A DNA stretch of 64,000 nucleotides. It comes from Watersipora subatra (taxonomy: Eukaryota > Bryozoa > Gymnolaemata > Cheilostomatida > Watersiporidae). The stretch spans positions 68,592,672-68,656,671 of the forward strand of contig NC_088708.1 in assembly GCF_963576615.1 (NCBI RefSeq), written 5' to 3'. Made by a program: the position numbers and the translations under genes. Numbering within the stretch: the first letter of the stretch is position 1; each line of letters opens with the position of its first letter. The notes under the pieces are model-generated. The model searched no databases. It worked only from the letters and a program-made list of their open reading frames with translations, and was not told where the DNA came from. This document shows, piece by piece, positions 47,901 through 58,098 of the stretch.

Positions 47901-50900
47901 TCTACGTTAATCGTTGATAACCTCATATGCGAGATCCGGCTTCAATTGAAAGGAAGCGTATGCAACTGCCCGTCTTCGCTTGCAACAGCTAATTTAGCCT
48001 CTACAACTATAGCTTTACTTACTGCCATGTAAGACCGAGTACCAACAAATGAGTTAGCTTTGGAGTCTATCAATTGTATGCTAACTCCAAAGTCGCATAG
48101 CTTCACTTCCCCTTTTGTGTTCACAAGAATATTGGATGGCTTAACATCTATAAATAAATAAAACTGTGTTTCAAACAAATTTAAAACTATATTATGAATC
48201 CTACACAAATAAAATTAACAGCGATACAAAATCACGCAAATTAAAAACTAGCATTGAAATAGCTAACCTCTATGCATTATAGAATGCTTCTCTCGGAGGT
48301 AGATGAGACCTTTTAAAACCTGCAAGGAGAACAGAGAACTTACAAACGCATGAAATATCTTGAGAACAGATAAAGCTCTACAGGACCAAGAGCAGCTATG
48401 ACCAAATGGCAGATCTGGATCCGAATCTTTCTAGCCTTTTTGTAGATCTTTCAAGTTGCTGTCAAAAATTTTTTTGAAGCAATTGTTTCAAAATTTAATT
48501 TTAAGTTTTTGTTGTTAATTTTTCTGGTCATTTATTTGGTCATCATGTGTAAGCTTGGAAAAGTGCCCAATGACTAGTAGTCTAGATAAAAGACTACTTA
48601 CTTGCTTTGCCTCAACTTATGTAAATCATTGCTTCCAGCAATGACTTTTGTGAAAAACAATTTACAAATACTCATCTTCATGAACTGGTAAGTGCTGCTG
48701 TAAGTAGAAGGAAACCACGTTTATTTGTATTGTGATGTCAAAGCCCACTCATCGTTTTTCTCCCTTATATCAGACATATTAATTACAGCACATTCATTCA
48801 CTGATTTTTAGTCAAATTATGTATATAAATAAAGTTTTTTTAAACAGTATTTGATGTCTTGTTTTAAAATATACACAAATAATTGCATGCTTTTGTTTAG
48901 TAAAAAAGAAAAATGCACATTTTCAGCTCATTGTGGATCTTTAATTGTCAAAGTTAGCTGTAGTAGATCATTGCTAAAATCATTTGGTCATCTCTGACCC
49001 AGAGTAACAACAAGATATGCTTGCAGAGTCTTTGTCATTCCTTAGAAAATGGATGAGTAGAAGGTCGTAATCATTTGAGGATTTAGACAGCCACATCGTA
49101 AACAACTGGCCTGTCTCGGCTTATCTGCCATATGTTGTAAGACATTTACAGCAATGGAAATGACGGATAGGCATCTGTTGTATATTTCAGAGCTGATAAG
49201 ATATCATTCTTATTGATCTTCCGAGCAAGCATTGCAGTAACTGATGTACCCATCGAGGCAGTTAATAGCTATTTCAATCCTTGAGAGTGCGAATGCTTCT
49301 GCTTACCCAACTCTATAACCAACAAACTAATAAGTTTGTCAGTGACATCTAGAACTCCTAAAATTACATCTAACATTCCTACTAATAGAATATGACCAGC
49401 TCGAGGCTGTACCAATATATTACAGCCTACAACAGACTAGCCGCGTGATATGCATTTAGGTGAGAAACGGACAGCACTTACCGAGTGTGTCATTTTACCA
49501 AGCACTGGTTCAGGGATTCGCCCAGCTTCTTGCAGGATTTTATCAAAGGAACCTCCGTTCTAAAAAATAAAGGAATTATGAAAAGTATAGCTACAAAGAT
49601 GTTCAGCATGCCTTCATACTCTGAGGTATCATCACCAGTTGCCACGACACTTCACCAGTTCTGTTACTTCTTGGGAGGGAGAAGCTGACAAGTTGCACAA
49701 ACACAGTGATGATTAAAGATGCGATATGAGAATTTCACCAGCTGTATACAATAAAATCCTTTTTATATTATAATTTATGTTTGAGCAAACGCCTTCATCG
49801 GTCTGACCTTTGTACAATGGTGTGTTCAACTGTTTGTTAATTACTCATTTTTATTACTGCATATGCAGTGATTCATACAGGCATTTGCTATAAGTATTAT
49901 CATATTTCTAGATATACTATAATGAGATTTAGTTTACATTTGCTGTTTTTATAATATTTAAGAAGTTTGATAAAAAAACAAAAAAGAGAATTTAAGTGAT
50001 ATTAACCTCGCTGACTTTCAAGCTGTTATAACAATAATAGACTTCATATTGCTCATAATCAGAGAACTACACGTAATATATTCAAATTCTTCGGCAATAC
50101 ATTTCCAAAAAATATTGCGTGGGATAATATTGAGCCTATATTTTCCAAAAAAAATTTTTTTCGTTAAAAATCTTACCAATCTTTATAAAATCTTTGAACA
50201 AAAACAAAGTAATGCAATAATCATGTGTCAGCCAGCTATATAACCAAAAAAGCAATAATTCATGTCTGCAACTGACTTGTGCTATTGCTCACGCAAAAGC
50301 ATGATGAATGGTTATAGAATGTTTCATGGAAAAACTACATTTGATTAAAGTTGTCTGTTCCTTGGTGAGTTTTGGAAAATGCATACTTTGTTGCTGATGA
50401 GCCTAATTTGAATAAGTATTTATGCAATTATTGAATTGGTATTCTAGAACTTGCTATTTTTTTAAAAAAACTTTCATAAATATGAAAGTAGTTAAGTTGT
50501 AAAACAAGGAAATCATGAATCCTATTGTGCATAAGTTAAGGATGTTCCTCTCCAAAAGATAAATAGCACCTCTGAGAATAAAATATTTGATTTATTGTTG
50601 ACATCAAGAATTTTTTCAGCACAACAGTATCACACCCTCTGTCATATAACAATGCATTGAACTCACGGCCCTCTTGAAGGTTGTTTTTTATTTTTATTTA
50701 GTTTTGAGTTGTCAGAAATTTTTTTTATTGATATTATAAAAACTGAATCAGAATCTTAGCTATAAATATTCCCAACTTCCAACCAATGATGTCTACATGC
50801 CCAGTTGGACTTGTGATTGACAAGATGATGCATGACATGAAGAGATTGATGGCTCTAATTCTCTGAAATATTCATACTGCAGGTTAACAGATATCTGAGA

Positions 50901-53900
50901 TATTCATACTGCAGGTTAACAGATATCTGAGATATTCATACTGCAGGTTAACAGATACCTGAGATATTCATACTGCAGGTTAACAGATATCTGAGATATT
51001 CATACTGCAGGTTAACAGATATCTGAGCTCTTCATACTGCAGGTTAACGGATATCTGAGATTCATACTGCAGGTTAACGGATATCTGAGATTCATACTGC
51101 AGGTTAACGGATATCTGAGATATTCATACTGAAGGTTAACAGATATCTGAGATATTCATACAGCAGGCTAACAGATATCTGAGATACAACAACTCACTTA
51201 AACATATATGTTACATTTAAAAAGAGTCAAAAATACTCATAACATAGCCCTCTATATTTGAAATACAACATTTACATAAATAATTGTGGTAAACCTTGAG
51301 TTATGAAGCTAACTCATTTTGATATATGTTTCGTATGTTGTGACACTCTTATGTTGGGGCAAATATTTTTTTAAGAACACATTAAATTTTAGTTAATCTG
51401 TTCCAAAACAGAAACATTATGATAATAGACTACGTAATGACATAAGCATTAACACCAAATGAATTATATGAAACTATGTAAAAAGCTGAATGGTAAAAAT
51501 TAAAACAAATATATAATTAATTAAAGGAAAGGATGCATAGGTTTTGTGGCAGAGTTGTTGATAGAAATATGTGGTGCAACTTAGGCTAACTGACATTAGA
51601 CACAGCTTAAATTAACCTAAGTTCAATATTTTTAAATTAGTTTAATATTCTCTTTGTAAGTTTTAAGGATTTTTTTAAGGACAGTTTCACATACAAAACT
51701 GTCATATTTCATGAACTTTTTGATATTGTATGTTGACAAATATTTGGTTTGTCGAGACAAATATTTGCCCAAATTTTATGCATGTTAGAGAATTTGATTG
51801 GAGAGGTGATCGTAAGTCTCAATTTCACATACAATCACCTCTATATATGATCTATTAGACACACAACATCAGAATGCAGCAAATATGTGTCTTGGCACAG
51901 AGTAATTTCCAACATACACCTAGTTCCTCCAAAGTTTACCATAATATTGCCATTTAATAAATTAGTAGATATATAAGCAGTTCTATTTCGCCTGGTCTGG
52001 CTCTACATTGCTTGAATAATATTAAACAATGGTTCATATATTCATTTTTAGTTTTAAAAGTATGAGCAAACCTCTTCGAATCGATGTTTTAAAATTTCTA
52101 AAGCCATAAACTGATTATATGGAGAAAGAAAATGAAAGTGATGCGATGAAAAAAAAGTTCAAAATGAGCACATATGGAAATAATATAAATTTAAACATTA
52201 CTATGTAAGTTTATGTAGTCTGAGTTAGACTACTTCCATATCCTTATCATGACTTCTACCTACGCACCAGCAGTCTCCTGCATCATAGTGGCTACACCGC
52301 AATTCGTCTGTCTGTCTTTAATATAAAAGTGATGTGATGATACAAATATCTCTGTATTAGTTATTACTTTATTTATTTACATCTAATTTAATTTTTTACC
52401 AAATTTTATGATGTATTTTAATGCTAAATGTAAATACCTGAAGTATTTATCATTACGTTTTGAGCTGTAGAACGAACTAGCCAAAACACTATACACTCTT
52501 ATGAAAATATGTGCTTCAACCCACAATGGTTTTAACAAATACAAAGACAAAGAAATACCGAAACAGAAAAAACTTTATATATACTGAGGTTTGGCTACAC
52601 AGCTGCATGCTACTAGTGAGCAGGATACCGCCAACAAATAGCTTTATGTATTCAATAACAGTACATATGATTGAATGTACCATGTATCCAGTAACAGTAC
52701 ATGATCATAATGGTACATATGATTGAATGTACCATGTATCCAGTAACGGTACATGATCATAATGGTACATATGATTGAATGTACCATGTATCCAGTAATG
52801 GTACATGATCATAATGGTACATATGATTGACGTACCATGTATTCCATGCAAATATTGATGTCACCCTTGCTGTAGAAAGCACCGTAAAATCCAACAATGT
52901 GTGGAGAGTTGCATTCATGCAGTATTTCTAACTCCCTCATTATAGCCTTTCGTATCTGAGGTTGAATCTCGAGGTGAATCAGCTGCAAAGTATATGAACA
53001 AGATACATGAACAATATACGTGAACAAGATCTATGACAGGCTTAAAGTCCATTAGTGAAGTCTGTAGTCAGCTTTATCTATATATTCTATATATATATAC
53101 ATATATATATTATATATATATACAGTATATATTTTTCTAAGTATGTCCGTATGTCTGTCTGCATTCTGGCTATAGCTATTATTAGAATAACTGCAGCTGG
53201 ACAATGCTGACGCAATGTCATGGAGTACCTTCATTAGAAGCCTAGCAGCTTACTGGAATTTTCTATTGGCAATGTGCCAGGCTAATAGCTTGAAAGTTAC
53301 AGTTGTTTAAACAAAGTTTCAAAACCTTTACCGTTGTTTTTATTTTTTTCTTAATTTATTTCAACTACACAAAACACTTCTCTCATGATATGTAGTTTGA
53401 AAGCTAGAATGGGAAATGTTGTTATATGTTAAATACAAATCAATTTTTTGTCCAGACTTTTTTATTACCCGGACAACGCCGGGTGGCACAGCTAGTTAGT
53501 CATATATATTGATAAGACTAGTGACTGGTTTATTCCCCTGTTTCAATACTTAAAATTGCACCAACTTATTGCAGCCAGTCAGTTTACCGGGTATCAAAGT
53601 ACTTCTAAAAATTTCAGAATGTAAGTTAAACAAAATATGACTTTCTTCCAAATGATTACTCTGGCCAGCTACACTATATAACTAACGAAAGAAAGATATG
53701 CAATACCTTTCGAGCCATAATAAAACCAGATGGTCTGTGAAACACTTTCAGAACAACACCACCATTTCCGGAGCCGAGCTCGCCTTCTTTAGAAAAATCT
53801 TCATCCTTCAGCTCCCTAGCGATTTGCTGTTTATTAGTAAGAAACAGCTCAAGATTACGTCTTTCTGTATCATTTATATTGAGCTCATCCAGTTTCTTTG

Positions 53901-55217
53901 TAAGGTCTTCCAAGTTATGTATTCTGCAAAGAATAAGTTATTTGAGATAGATGTAGAGTATACCTCCATAGCTTTGTACTCAGCTTTCCACTACGATCTT
54001 GCTGCAAATAAGGGCACATGGGGGTATGCATGCGTTACCAGCTAACATGATAAAACTGCACATTTTTTAAATTGGCGGCAAAACATACCGGTGTAAGTAC
54101 GGTACACGGAACACAGTACATGTTACAGTAATTCCTTGCTAATTCATAGTTCACCTTTCATGGCTTCAGTACTTAAGGTGAAAAATATTCATTTAAAAAT
54201 GAAAGCAAAATAAACAAATAATAAAAACAAAATACTAAACTACATATAATACATAAATCTTTCTCATACTCGGGCCCAGTGAGAACCCTTAGTGGGTGTC
54301 AATATGATAGCAGCCATCGCAATTCGCTGTGTTTTTGTTATGCTTTGTGAAGGGTAAAGTGCAAAGTGCATGTGACACTTTTCATCTGGACTCTTAAATA
54401 CCCTTGACCCTTAAAATAGTCTAATGAGCCTAAGAGAATAGGAAAATGCTTACATTTATGAAAAAGAGACTTTACTAGATATGAGTATATTAGTTTTTAT
54501 TTTGTGGATTTCACTTTTGGCAGGGAGGGGCACCGGTCTCAGTTAACCGCGAAAAGTGAAATAGGATTCCTGTACAAAAAAGTTAAAGGTGCCTAAATGG
54601 CCTCAATATTGGTGGGTATATGTAAAAGACATGGTGTTAACAGATTATTTCAGACGACTACAGTTACTATTTACAGATAGTTAATCGCAGATAAAAATAG
54701 CTACCCAGTAAAAGACAACAAATAGCATTCTTATCAGATGATTGCAGCCCAATCGCCCATCACTACCATTATCAACTAATAATACCACTAATCAAATACT
54801 GTAGTTACTCTGGTTCTACAACCGCACTGGTCTTCAATGTATGTAACTACAAATCTACTGCCCATATCTGTGGTAGCAATTCGATAACCAACCAGCCACA
54901 TGTAAACATAATACACCTAGGTACATGGTGTACCTAGGCAGTGATGGTACATCAATCAAGTACCATCACTGATATCAGAATTAAACTATACTCAAAGCAA
55001 TGAAAGATTTTCCTATAAGTAAAATTTTTGTAAAAATCAACTGTAAATATCTAATGATGTACTCAGATATCTAACTGTGTTGAGCAAGAAAAAATTAAAA
55101 TACTTGTAGTACTTATACGTACTTTGGCTCATTATTGGCTTCCGTTATTGCAGCATCGACACCTTGCCCAGGAATAGTTAGGCCTATCGCTGCGGCCTTT
55201 GCCCTGGCCTTCGACAT
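41950..55217 (-). CDS. MAP2K1: MEK1/2 dual-specificity MAP kinase kinase, 11 coding exons, 402 aa
   Basis: Phosphorylates ERK on Thr and Tyr downstream of Raf. Exons: 55123-55217, 53707-53923, 52836-52982, 49482-49559, 48268-48319, 48023-48147, 46930-47119, 45397-45509, 44286-44347, 42584-42629, 41950-42033; all GT/AG and in phase. The N terminus [11 protein letters not shown] (3-13) fits an ERK-docking D-site. A leucine-rich NES lies at about 39-47 ([10 protein letters not shown]), the Gly loop LGSGNGG at 81-87, K104 in MARK, HRD Asp 197, DFG 215-217, activation-loop Ser 225 and Ser 229 ([12 protein letters not shown]), and MAPERLEG. The proline-rich insert (about 285-325) is shorter than in human. 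Subdomain XI reads [12 protein letters not shown]. The tail [17 protein letters not shown] aligns with the DVD docking region but is diverged and ends there. Human MEK1 is 393 residues and MEK2 is 400. MEK1 versus MEK2 cannot be assigned; an invertebrate normally has one. Confidence 0.95.
42353..42437. repeat. inverted repeat with AT loop (cruciform-prone) in the last MEK intron
   Basis: Arms CATAGACCTATTAACTATA and its complement (19-20 bp, perfect) flank about 45 bp of tatata-type sequence. Confidence 0.9.
43275..43405. repeat. possible dispersed repeat rich in GGTGG/GGTGGCG
   Basis: Two related segments, ggtcaaatggaggtggcg and ggttccaatagaggctggcg, lie in tandem in an AT-rich MEK intron. 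They look like a fragment of a repeat family; no family assigned. Confidence 0.3.
46156..46195. repeat. everted TGACCT/AGGTCA half-sites
   Basis: TGACCTCAG and CTGAGGTCA form a 9-bp inverted repeat with a 22-base spacer in a MEK intron. The halves equal nuclear-receptor half-site sequences, but a chance origin is likely. Confidence 0.35.
50869..51184. repeat. 32-bp minisatellite, 10 copies, in MEK intron 3
   Basis: The unit tattcatactgcaggttaac plus agatatctgaga repeats ten times. Copies 7 and 8 are 30 bp, and copies 6-8 share a g in aacGgatat. The last two copies are more diverged. Confidence 0.95.
52646..52841. repeat. 52-bp tandem repeat running into the MEK exon 3 splice donor
   Basis: The unit begins catatgattgaatgtaccat, with starts at 52664, 52716, 52768 and 52820 (exact 52-bp period). 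The fourth, partial copy contains the real exon 3 end and donor (exon ends at 52836; minus strand ATACATG|GTACGT). Each upstream copy carries the equivalent ATACATG|GTACAT on the minus strand. Confidence 0.9.
53085..53495 (+). mobile_element. non-autonomous Helitron (3' end firm, 5' end tentative)
   Basis: The 3' terminus shows a perfect 6-bp-stem hairpin ACCCGGACAACGCCGGGT followed by tggcacagCTAG and T, the Helitron CTRR|T signature. Upstream, TCTATATATATATAC near 53085 would be a fitting 5' TC end, preceded by A/T-rich sequence. No Rep/helicase coding. It lies in MEK intron 2. Confidence 0.7.
54916..54970. repeat. two adjacent perfect hairpins in MEK intron 1
   Basis: CCTAGGTAC (54916-54924) pairs with GTACCTAGG (54930-54938) across a 5-base loop. 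One base later AGTGATGGTAC (54940-54950) pairs with GTACCATCACT (54960-54970) across a 9-base loop. Confidence 0.9.
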
Positions 55218-55220
55218 TCT

Positions 55221-55229
55221 CTATACCAT
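55221..55229 (-). promoter_or_regulatory. minimal upstream ORF (ATG GTA TAG) before the MEK start
   Basis: On the minus strand, ATG-GTA-TAG ends three bases before the MEK ATG at 55217. A splice acceptor (tatttgcag, exon from 55255) suggests both lie in the same second exon, with a 5' UTR exon further upstream that was not located. Confidence 0.55.
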
Positions 55230-55255
55230 AGACGATGCAGATAAGTTGATTGAAA

Positions 55256-57634
55256 CTGCAAATAGACACATAACCAGATTAGATTATAAGGATATTTTTC
55301 CTTGCCAGCTTTAGACCCTCTATGAAATACTGGCATCCAAACCTAGTATGTTGTAACAAAATATATCAATGAATTTTAGTGTGTTAAAATCAAGCATAAT
55401 ACTTCAAGCTATGACTTATGCGGAGGCAATTGCTCTTTATTTTTCTTCCAGCTTCTTGGAAAAGTAATTGCTAAAGATTACACTTTAGTCACAACCTGAA
55501 TAGTTATCTATTAACATATGGTAAACTATTACACCCAAAGCTGGGTGATATCATAGTTTGATATAATGATACACCGCAGCTATTACCTCTTAAATAATGC
55601 ATCTTCTAACAAAAAATACAACCAATTTGTCAGTTTTCACTTTTGAAGCTAGCGTTAATACTAACAATATATATCGAATGTTTTGACAAGCACTTGCAGT
55701 TGATGACAGGAATATCTACAGTTAAATGCATTTATGTTTAACATCTAATTTTTGTTGTTGCGCTACATGAAAATGAAAGTGCAGACTAGGCAATGCGTAG
55801 TAGGCTTGGAGATAGAGTGCAACAGAAATACCCAAGTTACTTATTTCACATTAGATTAGGCAATGTCTAAACTAATGACTTATTATTTTACGTTTTGGTT
55901 GTTTCAAGGATCAGTTGCTATTGGTAGTTTTTTTATAACAAGTACCACTGTCTCATAGCGTTCTGTGATGAATGGCCAGATGTTGCAAAATAAGCTATCT
56001 GACTTTGACAATAACATTCCACAGAGTAATAAGTACTAACATGGGACGAACAAAAACAATTTGAATTTTAGTAGAAAAACATGATTCGCATTTATCATGG
56101 CACATTTATCAGGCATGAATTTTGTTATTTTGCTAGTTTTTCTATATCCTTTTATATTCTAGAAATTCCTGGACACTGCAGGCCCTATCAGGGGTCTCAA
56201 TTGAATAGTATCTGCAGTATTGCTTTTATGCGATAAATGACAAAAATATTTCATGCATAATAGAATTCATCTTAACATTTTAGCACACAACAACAAAAAG
56301 TTTGCAAATCAAACCCTTTGTCAGAAGATTACAGACAGGAGAAAATCTCAAGCAAACTGTCATATATACAAAATGATAATAGAAATATTCACCACATATG
56401 AGTATAACTAAACTAACCTACATGAAACGTGATTTACATTCATCTAGGGTTAACTCAATGCAAACAGTTAAGGTATGTTTTAAGATATTAATGGGTGGGT
56501 CTTAATGATATTTGAAATTACTGGCAGGATTAACTTGGAGCTTTTAAATGACAAGAAACCCAATCTACAACCTTTGTGAGCTGAGTGAAACTCTACTTGT
56601 TACTTAGAAAGCAGAGCTACCATGAAAATGATATACTTGCTGTGGTAAGGGCTACATGTTGCTTAGTTACACTTACACTCTAAGCTAAAAGGGTATTTAT
56701 TCACTACCTCAACAGCCTGCTCTTGGCAAGGTTGAAGAGCTTGATTGAGTAAGACAGCTAGGTTGGGACACTGTTCACAATAAAACTTGGGTGTCTAGCT
56801 AGCTGAATAATGAATAAACAATAAATCTCATTACTGCTACAGAGCATTCAAAGTGAACATGCAAAATTCACTAAAAACTAGTGTGAATGCACTCCAATTC
56901 AGCCTTGTAGTTTCCCAATTTAGATCCTCCATTAGCCTCGCCTTGTATTTTATTTTACTAATAATAAATCGCTTGAGGAGCCGCTCGTACTTAATATAGA
57001 AGTAAAAAATATATTAGTGATATATGAAAATCGTCTGAATTAGTACTCCAGTCAATACATGTTTGCATACTAAAACACTAATTAGAGATTTAAAAAAAAC
57101 GTGCTCGCATTTATCATGGCACTAGCGTCAACAATGACAATTCGGCTACCTACAAGGCTAGGTTCCATGACCCTACAGTCGGGCTGATACGAAACAGATG
57201 TATATTGTTGCACTCACAGATTATACAGGTCAATTATCTTGCAAAATTATCATAAACTTTGAAGCTAATTATTACAATATTACAAGCTAATTTCACAACA
57301 AATTGACTAAGAAGTAGTACAAAGCTAAAATTATTAAACAACAAAACCTCAAAGTTCATGTAAGGAAATACAATCACCTAAACAATTGTCATAATAACCT
57401 GATCATTCTGACCTCTAAAGCCAGTAAAGAGAAAAATAGATATGATTTAAAATTTTTTGACAATAACGACTGATAGAACGTATGAAAATTATATACATGT
57501 ATTTAGTAAATTATCGTTTCTAAAATAGCGATGAATACGAAAGGCTAGGATTGTCTACGGAATCCGATGGTAGCCAATAGTATTATTGTATAGCCGACTT
57601 CTGCTGTACAAGCGTTTTTCTAAACGCCGAGCAT
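55256..57634. other. spacer between divergent MEK and RPL17 genes
   Basis: About 2.4 kb with no recognised coding region or mobile element. It should contain the MEK promoter and first untranslated exon, and the RPL17 promoter at its right edge. Confidence 0.5.
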
Positions 57635-57655
57635 CCTTTTCCGGTTTTGGTGCCA
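57574..57655 (+). promoter_or_regulatory. RPL17 promoter and TOP-type 5' UTR exon
   Basis: A CCAAT box (57574-57578) lies about 60 bases before the oligopyrimidine CCTTTTCC (from 57635), the expected start of a terminal-oligopyrimidine mRNA. A donor, CCA|GTAAGT, follows at 57655. The matching acceptor is probably 58079-58080 (gctgtag), 18 bases before the ATG. TOP motifs place ribosomal protein mRNAs under mTOR control in animals. A small inverted repeat GCGTTT/AAACGC lies at about 57612-57627. Confidence 0.65.
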
Positions 57656-58098
57656 GTAAGTACGCAAGTATAATCATTTTGTAATATTTTTAATCATTTG
57701 GTTATTGAATAAATCAAGCACATCCGCTACTATGAGCTTAAAAACGTGTATCTAGTATTATATTAAGCTTGTTAGTTCAGGTTTTATTCATATTGGCAAG
57801 CTATCACATACGTGGTATCCCCTTCAATACAGCAGAACCATTATTTTAGCGTAAATGCCTAAGTGTCATATATTAATATGGAATAGTTATTAAGATTTGC
57901 TTCCCTTATTGTTTATTTTAGATGATAGTTAGTGCAGAATACTTAGCAGACTTCTATCGTTGTGAAAACTGGAAATGTATAACATCCAAGTTTGTATTTT
58001 TCTGGCTGATAAAGTCTTTGTGGCATCGTGCTTTTGTCAAGCGAAGAACATTTTCAGTGGCTGAATCATTTATGCTGTAGGTATTACCTGTTGTCACC

